NCBI GenBank assembly: GCA_046328035.1
Contig: JAXLXI010000020.1
Location: forward strand, 20,486-84,485
DNA from: JBGASG01 sp046328035
GTDB lineage: Bacteria; Cyanobacteriota; Vampirovibrionia; Obscuribacterales; Obscuribacteraceae
Reading direction: 5' to 3'
Length of the DNA stretch: 64,000 bases
Shown here: positions 16,801 through 28,364 of the stretch, one piece after another
How positions within the stretch are numbered: position 1 is the first letter of the stretch
How the letters are laid out: every line of letters begins with the position of its first letter
The notes under the pieces: generated by a model
Seen by the model: only the letters and a program-made list of their open reading frames with translations
What the model was told of the DNA's origin: nothing
Database searches by the model: none
Made by a program: the position numbers and the translations under genes

Positions 16801-17238
16801 TCAGGAGGGCGATTGCAGACTGCGCAAATACTTGCGGATCGCCTTGGAGGCAGCAATCAGCTTCAAAAACTGCATGCGCGCCTCTTCCCAGTCGTTGTTG
16901 CGCACCGCGTCTTCGATTTCGCAGCAGCAGAAGGCAATCGACTTCGCACCAACGACGGTGCAGGTATTGCTCAACTCCTGCAAAACGCACAACGCAGCGT
17001 TGAAGTTTTGCACTTCCAACGCCAATTTCAAATCTGCGAACAGCAGATTGGCTTGATTGAGAAACGTCTGCAGAACGTCTGCGGCGGCATCGCGCCCAAG
17101 TGTCGCCGTCAGGGCAGCAAATTGCTGCTCTATTGGTACGGCACCGCCATTCGCCACCCAGCCCTCAGGCGGGGTTTTCGCTGATCGAGAGACGAGGTGA
17201 CTGCCCGGTTCTTCTGACAGTATTCCTGGTTGTGTCAT
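16801..17238 (-). CDS. HPt-like domain protein lacking the phospho-accepting histidine
   Basis: 145 residues. The C-terminal two thirds align by eye with the HPt domain of the hybrid kinase at 18508-20706. LQELSNTCTVVGAKSI here matches LAHQLRGSAAAIGATEL there, and both continue with an acidic helix and a D/N-W motif (EDAVRNNDW against EDAATQDNW). At the position of the phosphorylated His there is Gln. The fold is probably kept while phosphotransfer is lost, which would make it a pseudo-HPt that could bind receivers or kinases. It has no signal peptide. It could also be a diverged helical protein of unrelated role. Confidence 0.62.
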   Translation of the reverse strand: MTQPGILSEEPGSHLVSRSAKTPPEGWVANGGAVPIEQQFAALTATLGRDAAADVLQTFLNQANLLFADLKLALEVQNFNAALCVLQELSNTCTVVGAKSIAFCCCEIEDAVRNNDWEEARMQFLKLIAASKAIRKYLRSLQSPS

Positions 17239-17578
17239 AACGCTACGCGCGGATTCCTAGAACCATCTACGGGTGGTACTGCTAGTTTCGTTATACATCC
17301 GTCAGATGTCCAGTGGCCACCATAAAACACGGGGCAAACCCCAGCACTATGGTTATCCTAGCTTTACAACCGAATCCCAGACGCACGAAAGCCGCCAGCC
17401 CAAAAGCCCAAAACAAAGGCCAGTCCCCAAAAGAGTAAGGAGCTCCTTCGCCATTAGCGGTGCAACACAACCGCACGAAGAGCCCCTTGACATCAACTAC
17501 CATATCAGCCGCTGAGCTTACCTCGTAAGTCCCAACGGACGGCTTTTGCAATGTTTCGTTACAATCGCTCGAAGGCGC
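17239..17578. other. Gene-free stretch
   Basis: About 340 bases between the starts/ends of two minus-strand genes. I see no convincing ORF, repeat or strong hairpin. It presumably holds the promoter of the HPt-like gene. Confidence 0.5.
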
Positions 17579-18235
17579 TCAGCCCATGGATTTCAGGGTC
17601 TTGAGCTTTTGTAGTGTTTTGCGTGCAAAATTTGCCTGAACAATATGTGGTCCAGCCAACCTTTCTAAGGTCTGATTGGCTCGGGCGCATACATAAGGAT
17701 TCTCGTCGTTGAGCAACAATCGCAAGAACGCCTCGGGCGTCTGGCTATTGTGAGCCATGGCATAACGCACATCGGAGTTCTCGTCCCGGCAGAGCTTCGC
17801 CAGAGTTTCTTCCTTAGTAGCTGGATTCTCCGCCACCGCCGCCCGCACTTCCGGACATCCATGTCCAGCCAGGGCATCGAGGGTGATGCGGTGGGCGCTT
17901 GAGTTTTCGGCAACGCGGCGCGCAACCTCCGAATCGCTCAGCTTGCTCAGATAATTGAGCACCGCCTGTGGTGTCTTCGGGTTACCGGCGATTATGTAAC
18001 GAGTGTCCGCCGAATCCGCCTGCTCAATGAGAACGCGCAATTCAGCCCAGGTTGTACAAACATAGTCTTGCGGCTCGGAGGCATAGCGCTCCCGCACAAC
18101 AAAGGTCAGGGCTTCCCGCATATAATCCGGGTAGCCCCACGTGAAACATATAGAGTATGAAAGTGCGAACGCATCTTCCGGCAAAACTTTGTAGTCGCCG
18201 CCCTCAGGGTCACGCTGTCGATTTTTAGCGGTCAT
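17579..18235 (-). CDS. LRV-repeat protein, paralogue 2
   Basis: I use the ATG at 18235 (MTAKNRQRDPEGG) because it places the shared N-terminal motif (ALSYSICFTWGYPDYMREAL) about as far from the start as in the paralogue at 20970. A TTG at 18343 would add 36 residues. LRV solenoid repeats follow: EVARRVAENSSAHRITLDAL, PEVRAAVAENPATKEETLAK, SDVRYAMAHNSQTPEAFLRL, ending NPYVCARANQTLERL. Divergently placed from the hybrid kinase at 18508, 272 bases away. Probably a cytosolic protein-binding partner of that signalling block. Confidence 0.85.
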   Translation of the reverse strand: MTAKNRQRDPEGGDYKVLPEDAFALSYSICFTWGYPDYMREALTFVVRERYASEPQDYVCTTWAELRVLIEQADSADTRYIIAGNPKTPQAVLNYLSKLSDSEVARRVAENSSAHRITLDALAGHGCPEVRAAVAENPATKEETLAKLCRDENSDVRYAMAHNSQTPEAFLRLLLNDENPYVCARANQTLERLAGPHIVQANFARKTLQKLKTLKSMG

Positions 18236-18507
18236 TTCCAAACGGCTGGCGCCGATGCGAGGGGAGACGAGCGGGCAACGCACATAATCTGTTGTCAATA
18301 TGCCCGTAACATTTCCGAGCACGGCTGGGGCAAGCTTGATCAAAATAGGGAAAAACCCCTAATAAGCTGGTGATTTTGCTTAATAAAGTTCGCGAAAAGA
18401 CAAATCGCGGGCTTGGACGGTTCCGCTCGTGCGGTTTGGTGGCATACTCCAAATGGGGGACTCTAAATTGCCGAGCCCCTCACCCGTAGGAGACCTTTTC
18501 CGCCCGC

Positions 18508-20706
18508 ATGGATAGCCAAGATCAAGAATTAGATCAACTAAGGCAGCGCGTCAGCATGCTCGAAAAGATGCTCGCGGCCCAGCAGCGCGCGGTCGTTGAG
18601 CAAACCAGCGAGCACGAGTTGACGCTCGCCGAACTCAAATCTCTCGCTCTCAAACTGGCTCAGGCACGCGACCAAGCTCTGGAAGCATCGCGCATGAAGT
18701 CCGAGTTTCTGGCTAACATGTCGCACGAAATTCGTACGCCACTCAACGGCGTTATCGGTATGAGCGACCTGTTGTTGCGTACGCAACTCAACCCGGAACA
18801 GCGTGAACACGCCAACATCATTCACGACTCCGCCAAAATTTTGCTCGACATCATCAACGACATCCTGGACTTCTCCAAGATCGAGGCAGGCAAGGTCGAT
18901 CTGGAAATTCTCGACTTCGAACCGATTCAGATCATCGAAGCCACCGCCGAACTTCTGGCAGACAAAGCGCGCCAGAAGAAACTCAATCTGATGACCTACA
19001 TCTCGCCCAAGGTGCCTCGACTCCTGCGCGGCGACCCCGGTCACATCCGGCAGATCCTTCTCAACCTGGCCAGCAATGCGGTGAAGTTTACCGACTCCGG
19101 TGAAGTTGTGATTCGCGTCATGCCCGAGGAGATCAACGACACCTCGGTGAAACTGCGGTTTTCCGTCCGCGACACCGGCATCGGCATTCCCAAGCCGACA
19201 TTACTCAAGCTGTTCAGTCCGTTCACCCAAGCCGATGGTTCGATCACCCGCAGATATGGTGGCACCGGCTTGGGACTATCGATCTGCAAAGGCCTTGTCG
19301 AACTGATGAACGGCGAAATCAATGCCGACAGCGTCAAGGGCGGCGGTTCAACGTTCTGGTTCACCGTCACCATGGAACGCAGCAGTCTGTCCGACGAACG
19401 TCCATCCGCCGATGCCGACCTGCTCGGCAAACGCGCCGTCATCGTCAACGCGCCGCCGACCGTCGCTGAAATAATCTATTCTTATTGCGCCGAGTGGGGC
19501 GTCGAATGCGTCATCGAACAAAACGTCGGCGAAGCAGTCGAACTCATGCGGCAAGAAACCTTCGGCGAACGCCCATTCGATGTCGTGCTCTTTGATGTCC
19601 CAACAGTCGAACCGGAATTTTTGCGTCTCTCCGATTACATAAAACAAGACATGCTTCTCTATCACACGAAGATGGTCTTGATCTCGCCGACGTCCATCAA
19701 GGGTCCCGCCGATCAGGCAGAACTGGGCTTCGCCGGCTATCTGTCCAAACCCTTGAAACATCAGCAATTGCATGACGTGCTGATGAACGTATTGAGCGGC
19801 GCCGCCATGCGCAAGCTCGATCTGACTTTGACTCAACCCATCCCGAAACCGTCGGAACAGGAAGAGTTGATTCTGGTTGCCGAAGACAACCCGGTCAACC
19901 AGAAAGTCGCACTCTTGCAACTGAAAAATATGGGCTTCGCCGCGCATGCGGTCGGCAACGGATTGGAGGCTGTGGACGCGGTAGCCAGTGGTTCGTACAC
20001 GCTGGTGCTCATGGACTGCCAGATGCCTGAGATGGACGGCTTCCAGGCGACGGTAGCTATCCGTAAAGCAGAAACTCTCACCGGTCTGCGCATTCCGATT
20101 ATCGCCATGACCGCCAATGCCATGGAAGGCGACCGCGAAAAATGTATCGCCGCCGGCATGGACGACTACATATCCAAACCAGTAGATCCGAAGAAACTGC
20201 AGGACGTGCTCAGCCGCTGGGTTTCTTCCGACGGCATGCCGCGTCTTTTGACGCCGGAGACCGGCAACACGCCTCAACTTGGTTATCCGGTCGCCGACCT
20301 CGATGAAGACCAGCCGGTCGAACCCATCTCGGAAGACCCGGTCAACATTCCGCTTTTGCAAAAAACGTGCGGCACCGAAGTGGCCCGCGAGATCTTAGAA
20401 GTCTTTTTGAATACGGCAGAAACTCTGCTCGACGGCATCGAAGGCGCGCGCCAAAAACGCGACGCCCGCGCGCTGGAATCACTGGCGCACCAGTTGCGCG
20501 GCAGCGCCGCCGCCATTGGTGCCACCGAACTGGTTCGCCTCTCGGTGCGCATGGAAGACGCCGCCACCCAGGACAACTGGGTGCAAGCCCGCATCATTTA
20601 TGAAGCGTTGAAATGGTCGTTCCGCCGTCTCAACAGATTCGTCAGTTTCAGCCTCGAACATTCATTCCCGAAAAATCCGGACGCTTCGCATCCGCAACCG
20701 CACTGA
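18508..20706 (+). CDS. Soluble hybrid histidine kinase with two receivers and HPt
   Basis: 732 residues without membrane segments. A coiled coil (residues 1-60) leads to HisKA (FLANMSHEIRTPLNGVIG, phospho-His 73). Next are an HATPase (NLASNAVKFTDSG, DTGIGIPK, GGTGLGLSICKG), a degenerate receiver (about 310-430) and a complete receiver (LILVAEDNPVNQKV, phospho-Asp 503 in LVLMDCQMPEMDG). The C-terminal HPt has LAHQLRGSAAAIGA with His 661. All stations of a His-Asp-His relay are present in one chain. The sensory input must come from a partner, since no sensor domain is present. The divergent LRV gene and the pseudo-HPt gene upstream are candidate partners. AGGAG lies 15 bases before the ATG. Confidence 0.95.
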   Translation: MDSQDQELDQLRQRVSMLEKMLAAQQRAVVEQTSEHELTLAELKSLALKLAQARDQALEASRMKSEFLANMSHEIRTPLNGVIGMSDLLLRTQLNPEQREHANIIHDSAKILLDIINDILDFSKIEAGKVDLEILDFEPIQIIEATAELLADKARQKKLNLMTYISPKVPRLLRGDPGHIRQILLNLASNAVKFTDSGEVVIRVMPEEINDTSVKLRFSVRDTGIGIPKPTLLKLFSPFTQADGSITRRYGGTGLGLSICKGLVELMNGEINADSVKGGGSTFWFTVTMERSSLSDERPSADADLLGKRAVIVNAPPTVAEIIYSYCAEWGVECVIEQNVGEAVELMRQETFGERPFDVVLFDVPTVEPEFLRLSDYIKQDMLLYHTKMVLISPTSIKGPADQAELGFAGYLSKPLKHQQLHDVLMNVLSGAAMRKLDLTLTQPIPKPSEQEELILVAEDNPVNQKVALLQLKNMGFAAHAVGNGLEAVDAVASGSYTLVLMDCQMPEMDGFQATVAIRKAETLTGLRIPIIAMTANAMEGDREKCIAAGMDDYISKPVDPKKLQDVLSRWVSSDGMPRLLTPETGNTPQLGYPVADLDEDQPVEPISEDPVNIPLLQKTCGTEVAREILEVFLNTAETLLDGIEGARQKRDARALESLAHQLRGSAAAIGATELVRLSVRMEDAATQDNWVQARIIYEALKWSFRRLNRFVSFSLEHSFPKNPDASHPQPH

Positions 20707-20969
20707 AGCTCAGCAGGCCGTTACAGTCACGCAGCGCCGACAAGCTCATGCATAACGAGGCTGTTTGCGTATGCCTCCCCTGCAGACGTTTTCGGGGATC
20801 GAAGCCGGGGACTGTCATAGGTTTTAGACAATGGTCTGAGCCTTCCGGAGCGCCCGTGTAAAGCGATTTCCAATGGACCTGTTGGATTTTACGTTGCTAG
20901 ATTGTCATCAAACGGGGTGTCGCTTGCGCGTCACCCTTGACACACCAATTTTGGGGGCGAAAGGGCGTA

Positions 20970-21617
20970 ATGAGTGACACGGACGTGCACGACATCAGCA
21001 GCATTCGTTTCTCGCTGGAAAAGGAAGACATGGCTTTTATCATGGGCTTCCACTGGCAAACTTCGAATCACCTGAAAGAAGCTGTCCATATTTTGTTGCG
21101 CTCGAACCTCAGCCGTGAAGGATGCGGCGGCAGCAACGAGCCGAGAGTGCTCGAAGAAGCCGAATTCCGCAAAATCAAACTGCTGATCGCCAGCAACCCA
21201 TACACACCGTCCTCGGTGCTCGTCTACCTGGCGCGCGACCCCGATCCCACGATCGTCCAGCGCGTTGCAGAGAATCCCCGCACACCGGGCTTTTGTCTGC
21301 ATTTCCTGGGCTGGCATCCGGACGCCGAAGTGCGGCTCGCGGTGGCTGAAAATACGTCCACCTGGAATGAGACCTTGCAGGGTCTGATCATCGACGCGAA
21401 TCCTGATGTGCGCTTTAGAATTGCCGAGAATCCTTCCACACCGAATGCGGTGCTCGAACAGCTCCGGCAAGACTCGAATCCCTACGTCAGTCATCGTGCC
21501 TCCGAAACCCTGAGTGCTCCCAGTGCTCTCCAAGAAAACGCCGCACAGGTACTCACTCTCGACTTCGCTCCGGCGCAAAAACAGCGCAAACGGAAAGCGG
21601 TCGCGGGCAGAGCCTAG
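20970..21617 (+). CDS. LRV-repeat protein, paralogue 3
   Basis: 215 residues from the ATG at 20970 (MSDTDVHDISSIRF); a TTG at 20937 also opens the frame. The N-terminal motif (MAFIMGFHWQTSNHLKEAV) matches the other two LRV paralogues, followed by solenoid repeats (PTIVQRVAENPRTPGFCL, AEVRLAVAENTSTWNETL, PDVRFRIAENPSTPNAVL) and the closing NPYVSHRASETL. The basic tail (QKQRKRKAVAGRA) is particular to this copy. It lies between the two hybrid kinases on their strand, 123 bases before the second, and may be cotranscribed with it. Confidence 0.86.
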   Translation: MSDTDVHDISSIRFSLEKEDMAFIMGFHWQTSNHLKEAVHILLRSNLSREGCGGSNEPRVLEEAEFRKIKLLIASNPYTPSSVLVYLARDPDPTIVQRVAENPRTPGFCLHFLGWHPDAEVRLAVAENTSTWNETLQGLIIDANPDVRFRIAENPSTPNAVLEQLRQDSNPYVSHRASETLSAPSALQENAAQVLTLDFAPAQKQRKRKAVAGRA

Positions 21618-21740
21618 TGGTCAACGTCGCCGCATAGCCGGTTAGACCGGCTTTGTTCTCGCGGCGGCGTGTTTCTCAGGAGTCCTGATAGGGAACGATG
21701 GAGAAGAGTGCGCACGAAATAACACGGATGGGCGGCAGCA

Positions 21741-24143
21741 ATGCTTGACGGGGCCACAGCAGTCATCTTCTGGGTGTTGGCTGGGGTGCTGGTCCTCATC
21801 AACGTGACTATTTTGACGACTTTGCTCGCGCCCTCGCTGATGCGGAAAAAACGTAGCCGGTCAGCCTACGACGACAGCTACCCGATGAACCTGTACGACA
21901 AGGTCGTCTTCCTCGAAAGCACCGTCAAACAACTGACTGCCGATCGCGGCAGACAAGTTCAGGATCTCAAAGACACACTCGATCACCGCCTGCAGCAGCT
22001 CAATGCCGTCAACAACGAGATGCGCTGGCTGGCTTACGAACTCAAACAGGCGCGCGAGCAGGCAACCAATGCCACGCGCGCCAAGTCCGAGTTTCTCGCC
22101 AACATGTCGCATGAGATCAGGACGCCTCTCAATGGATTGATCGCCTCCGCCGAACTTTTGAAGATGACGAAACTGGACGAGCAGCAACGCGATTTCGTCC
22201 AGATGGCGCAAGACTCAGGCGCCGCGTTACTCGAAATCGTCAACGACATCTTCGACTTCTCGAAGCTGGAAGCCGGTAATCTGGACTTCGAGGTCATCGA
22301 CTTCGATGTTGTCAGCCTCGTGGAAGGCAGCGCCGCGCTGGTTTCTCAACGGGCGCACGAGAAGAAACTCTCCCTTATGACCTTCGTCTCTCCCGACATT
22401 CCGCGGCGCCTCCTCGGCGACCCGGCACGCGTGAAGCAGGTGCTGGTTCACCTGATTGGCAATGCCATCAAATTTACGGACGAGGGTGAAGTTGTCGTGC
22501 GCGCCCAGGTGCATAAGCTGGACGAAGAACGCGCCGTGGTGCGATTTGTCATTCAGGATACCGGCATCGGCATGTCGCGGGAATCGGCGCTCAAGTTGTT
22601 CGAACCGTTTCGGCAGGGCGACCCGACCACCACACGCAAGTACGGCGGCAACGGACTGGGACTTTCGATCGCCAAACGCCTGGTCGAATTGATGGACGGC
22701 GAAATCGGCGTCGACACCGCCGAAGGGCAGGGATCGTCGTTCTGGTTCACCATTCCGCTGAGCCGGGTGCCGACGGCCAAGCCGTCCGCCACACCATCCC
22801 TGGCGCCCGTCTCTCGCATCGACTTCCAGAACCTGCGCATGCTGATGGTCAGCGGAGAATCGGGTTCCAAGGAAGTCATCGAAGATTACGCCGAGTCCTG
22901 GCACATCCAGTGCGAAACCGTCGACGGCGGCAACGCCGCCCTGCGTCTTATGTCGGAGCGATTCGCGGCGCACCGCCCGTTCGACATCGTCATGTTCGAC
23001 AACGAAATGCCGGACATCGACCCGCTCGACTTCGCGCACGAAGTCAAAGAAAGCCCCGAGCTGTTCAATACAGTCTTGATTCTGCTGGCGGCGTTCGACC
23101 AGCCAGGTCGCGGACCGGTGGCTCTGGAATCCGGCTATGCAGCCTATTTGACCAAACCATTCAAGCAATCCAACTTCTTCGACTGCATCCAGAACGTCAT
23201 GGAAGTTGCGCAACAAGATGCATTGAATCGCGCACCGGATGTAGTGCGCAAGCTAGGCAGCGTCACACCGTTGCGCATGCGCAACGACAGCCGCCCGCTG
23301 GTTCTGATTGCCGAAGACAACCTGGTCAACCAGAAAGTGGCGCGCATCCAGCTGGAGAACCTCGGCTGCGAAGTGCACATCGTCGGCAACGGCGAAGCAG
23401 CCGTCGATGCCATGCAGAAACTCACTTACAGCCTCGTTTTCATGGACTGCCAGATGCCGCTGGTGGACGGGTATGAGGCGACTCAGATGATTCGCAAGCA
23501 CGAAGCGCTGACCGGGCGCCGCACACCAATCGTCGCCATGACCGCGCACGCCTTGCAGGGCGACCGCGAGAAATGCCTGGAAGTCGGCATGGACGACTAC
23601 ATAAGCAAGCCGGTCAAGCCGGAAACCTTGCGTGAGGCATTGCACCGCTGGGTGCCGGAAACCGTCATGGAACACGACATCGATGAGCGCGAAATGCGCC
23701 GCCGCGAGCGCGCCACTTCCGGTTCATTCGCCGCCACTTCGGCCGCAGCCGCATCCGCCTCAGCCGGCGGTGCATCCGCAGCCGCCGCCGGCGCCACGTC
23801 CGGTTCCTTCTCTGCCGTAGCCGGCACCGAGGGCTCCGCTGGCGCCGACGACGACCACGACACCGACGACAACGGCTTCGACTATGACGATGGACCCGGC
23901 ACTGCATCCGCACCGGGCGCACTGTCGGGTGAGATCACTGCCGACAAAATCCGCAATATGAAAAAGGAACTGAAGGACACCAAGCCGGACAGCAAACCCG
24001 ACACCTCATCGGATGGCGGTGGTAGTTCCGGTAGTACATCCGACACATCGGACAGGACCTCAGACACACCGGACTCCGATCGCTCAAAGAAGAGCACGCG
24101 TCCAGACGCCAGGCATAACCCGCGTCCGCGGCACGGCAAATAG
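21741..24143 (+). CDS. Membrane-anchored hybrid histidine kinase with acidic tail
   Basis: 800 residues. One N-terminal transmembrane helix (AVIFWVLAGVLVLINVTILT) is followed by a coiled coil, HisKA (FLANMSHEIRTPLNGLIA, phospho-His 124) and an HATPase (DTGIGMSRE, GGNGLGLSIAKR). A degenerate receiver and a full receiver come next (LVLIAEDNLVNQKV, phospho-Asp 569 in LVFMDCQMPLVDG). The last 150 residues are low-complexity: Ala/Ser-rich, then Asp-rich and Ser/Asp/Lys-rich. It is a close paralogue of the kinase at 18508 but has no HPt, so its phosphoryl group needs an external carrier. Note the C in CQMP after the Asp in both, a family trait. Confidence 0.95.
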   Translation: MLDGATAVIFWVLAGVLVLINVTILTTLLAPSLMRKKRSRSAYDDSYPMNLYDKVVFLESTVKQLTADRGRQVQDLKDTLDHRLQQLNAVNNEMRWLAYELKQAREQATNATRAKSEFLANMSHEIRTPLNGLIASAELLKMTKLDEQQRDFVQMAQDSGAALLEIVNDIFDFSKLEAGNLDFEVIDFDVVSLVEGSAALVSQRAHEKKLSLMTFVSPDIPRRLLGDPARVKQVLVHLIGNAIKFTDEGEVVVRAQVHKLDEERAVVRFVIQDTGIGMSRESALKLFEPFRQGDPTTTRKYGGNGLGLSIAKRLVELMDGEIGVDTAEGQGSSFWFTIPLSRVPTAKPSATPSLAPVSRIDFQNLRMLMVSGESGSKEVIEDYAESWHIQCETVDGGNAALRLMSERFAAHRPFDIVMFDNEMPDIDPLDFAHEVKESPELFNTVLILLAAFDQPGRGPVALESGYAAYLTKPFKQSNFFDCIQNVMEVAQQDALNRAPDVVRKLGSVTPLRMRNDSRPLVLIAEDNLVNQKVARIQLENLGCEVHIVGNGEAAVDAMQKLTYSLVFMDCQMPLVDGYEATQMIRKHEALTGRRTPIVAMTAHALQGDREKCLEVGMDDYISKPVKPETLREALHRWVPETVMEHDIDEREMRRRERATSGSFAATSAAAASASAGGASAAAAGATSGSFSAVAGTEGSAGADDDHDTDDNGFDYDDGPGTASAPGALSGEITADKIRNMKKELKDTKPDSKPDTSSDGGGSSGSTSDTSDRTSDTPDSDRSKKSTRPDARHNPRPRHGK

Positions 24144-24390
24144 CCCACCCAGCGCGCAAACACATCAACACACCCGACGTTGTCACACGCGAGAGCACCA
24201 GCGAGCGCAGAATTCCCGGGTTGCCATGAGGCGCAATCTTCGGGAAGGCGCCTGAATACAGCGACTTCGCAAATTTTTGAACACAGCGGGAACAGCCGGA
24301 GGAGGTGGGCGTCGAAAGGCGTATGCACGGGATTCAGCACCTGTGCGCAATTTTGGTTGAGTTGCAAGCCCATTTGGTCAGGAGGCGGTT

Positions 24391-24855
24391 ATGGTTAATG
24401 TGCAAGCGAAACGCGTCGGAATCGCGGCTCTCGCTGTCGTACTACTGAGCGGTTCGAGTTTGATGGCTCCGGCGGAAGCCCAATCTGATAGAGCGAGCGT
24501 CGCCCGCTCGCAGTACAAAGCCCGCACCTTCTTCCAGAGTCATCCTAAAGTCAAATCGGCAACCGTCGGCGCCGCCGTCGGAACCGCAGCCGGAGCCGGC
24601 GCCGGGCTTCTCAGCGGCAGAGGCATTCTGCGCGGAGCCTTAATCGGAGCAGGCACCGGAGCCGGTGTCGGACTGATTCGTTCCAGCCATGTAATGAAAC
24701 GCCACCCCATCGTCAATGACACCGCCACTGGTGCGGTCGTCGGTCTCGGACTGGGCGCCGCCGCCAGCCGCGGACATCACAAACTCGCCGCCGCCACCGG
24801 CATCGGTGCCGCCGCGGGTCTGGGACTCGGACTTCTGCGCGACACCCTGCGATAA
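24391..24855 (+). CDS. Exported glycine-zipper protein
   Basis: 154 residues with AGGAGG seven bases before the ATG and a signal peptide (VGIAALAVVLLSGSSLMAPAEA). The mature part holds three Gly/Ala stretches with GxxxG spacing (VGAAVGTAAGAGAGLLSG, LIGAGTGAGVGL, GAVVGLGLGAAA), the pattern of glycine-zipper membrane proteins. It probably inserts in or stabilises the envelope. A 6-bp hairpin (24861-24877) and TTCCCG/CGGGAA (24894-24914) follow the stop. Confidence 0.8.
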   Translation: MVNVQAKRVGIAALAVVLLSGSSLMAPAEAQSDRASVARSQYKARTFFQSHPKVKSATVGAAVGTAAGAGAGLLSGRGILRGALIGAGTGAGVGLIRSSHVMKRHPIVNDTATGAVVGLGLGAAASRGHHKLAAATGIGAAAGLGLGLLRDTLR

Positions 24856-24939
24856 AGGACTGCGTTGAAGAAACGCAAAGCGCGCAAACAAGCTTCCCGT
24901 TCGCAGCGCGGGAAACAACGGTGACCCTCACGGGAAGCC

Positions 24940-25155
24940 ACGGACCAAGGACCATGGACCATGGAAACACGGACCACAGACCACGGATACGCAGACCACG
25001 GATCAGACAATTGGTGACCGGAAAGTCCAAGTGAAATCGCAGGATGCACGAACCGGCGGCGACGTGAGGACTACTCGAAAGCAAGACCAAGGACCGCAAG
25101 GACCAGACCGCAAAGACCGCAAGGACGAAGGACCGAGGACCAAGGACCAAGGAAA
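24940..25155. repeat. Degenerate short repeats around GGACCA/AAGGACC
   Basis: Two clusters (24940-25010 and 25081-25155) consist almost wholly of variants of GGACCAAGGACC, ACCATGG and GACCGCAAGGAC. There is no consistent reading frame or dyad. They lie in the gene-free 525 bases between the glycine-zipper gene and the glnN end. Origin by slippage is likely. Confidence 0.6.
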
Positions 25156-25173
25156 CTGCTACATGACGCGAAA

Positions 25174-25197
25174 GGGCGAGACCTATTGGTCTCGCCC
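25174..25197. terminator. Rho-independent terminator-like hairpin
   Basis: GGGCGAGACC and GGTCTCGCCC form a perfect 10-bp stem with a TATT loop, followed by TCTTCCTTG on the plus strand. It may end the glycine-zipper transcript. Confidence 0.7.
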
Positions 25198-25329
25198 TCT
25201 TCCTTGTCCACGCGTCATAAGACATCACATCGGAGGCGTGAGCAGAATTGCTCATTTCGGGGGTCGTCTGGGTTCGAAAATACATTAAATCCGGTATCCG
25301 TGAGATCAAAGGGCGTTCGTGGAATAGAA

Positions 25330-25359
25330 GAAACCCTGGCCGCAAGCGACCAGGGTTTC
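25330..25359 (-). terminator. Terminator of glnN
   Basis: GAAACCCTGG and CCAGGGTTTC pair perfectly around a 10-base loop, 22 bases beyond the glnN stop. On the minus strand the stem is followed by a T-rich run. Confidence 0.78.
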
Positions 25360-25380
25360 GATTCTTACTTCCGCTCTACC

Positions 25381-27639
<2,259 letters not shown>

Positions 27640-27742
27640 TCGTTTCAGTTACTCCCTGCTTAGGTGTTCGAGCCGTTGCTGCTGCGTCTTGTTTGGGTGC
27701 GCCGCGCAACTAGCGGAACGCCGTATCCATCCCTATTTCGAC

Positions 27743-28177
27743 TTAGATGCCTAGCGCTTTGAGCACAACGCGTTTGCGCCGGCGTCCGTCGAATTCGGCA
27801 TAAAAAATTTGCTCCCACGGTCCCAGATCAAGCTTGCCATCGGTGATCGGGACCGTCACCTGATGGTTGATGAGGATGCGCTTCAGGTGCGCGTCCCCGT
27901 TGGTTTCTCCCGTGTTGTGATGTTTGTAATCGGGGCGTGCGGGCGCCAGTTTTTCCAGCCATTCATCTATGTCGGAGATGAGACCGGACTCCCAATCATT
28001 TATATAAACGCCGGCTGTGATGTGCATTGCCGAAACCAGCACCATGCCGTCTTCGATGCCGCTTTCCTTGACAAACGCTTCGACATCATCGGTGATGCGA
28101 ACGTACTCTCGCTCTTTCTTGGTTTCGAACCAGAGGTACTTCGTATGCGCTTTTAGACCTTCAGAAGATGTTTTCAA
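27743..28177 (-). CDS. YjbQ/UPF0047 family protein
   Basis: 144 residues from a TTG at 28177 preceded by a strong GGAGG nine bases upstream. Family motifs are clear: MVLVSAMHITAGVYINDWE, HNTGETNGDAHLKRILI, LDLGPWEQIFYAEFDGRR. Members are small trimeric proteins, some of which have weak thiamine-phosphate synthase activity; the true role is unsettled. It lies 103 bases upstream of glnN on the same strand and could be cotranscribed. Confidence 0.92.
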   Translation of the reverse strand: MKTSSEGLKAHTKYLWFETKKEREYVRITDDVEAFVKESGIEDGMVLVSAMHITAGVYINDWESGLISDIDEWLEKLAPARPDYKHHNTGETNGDAHLKRILINHQVTVPITDGKLDLGPWEQIFYAEFDGRRRKRVVLKALGI

Positions 28178-28364
28178 AAGGAAAACCTCCGCCCCTGGCA
28201 GTTTACAAGGGAATCCCGCTTAAATCGCCGATAGCGCCGATATATAGATTCGGCACGCGTTTGGCTCAATCTGCTAAGTGTAGCGCCTCGACCGGCTCCG
28301 TGACCGAAATGTTGACGAGATCTTTATACGGAAAGATCGATAACTTAAAGAAGGGCGGCGCAGA

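Noticed and set aside
19348..20361. Long minus-strand ORF (337 codons) and others at 22227-23216, 18538-19044
   Set aside because: Antisense to hybrid kinases with intact catalytic motifs; their own proteins are rich in Phe/His/Arg and match nothing.
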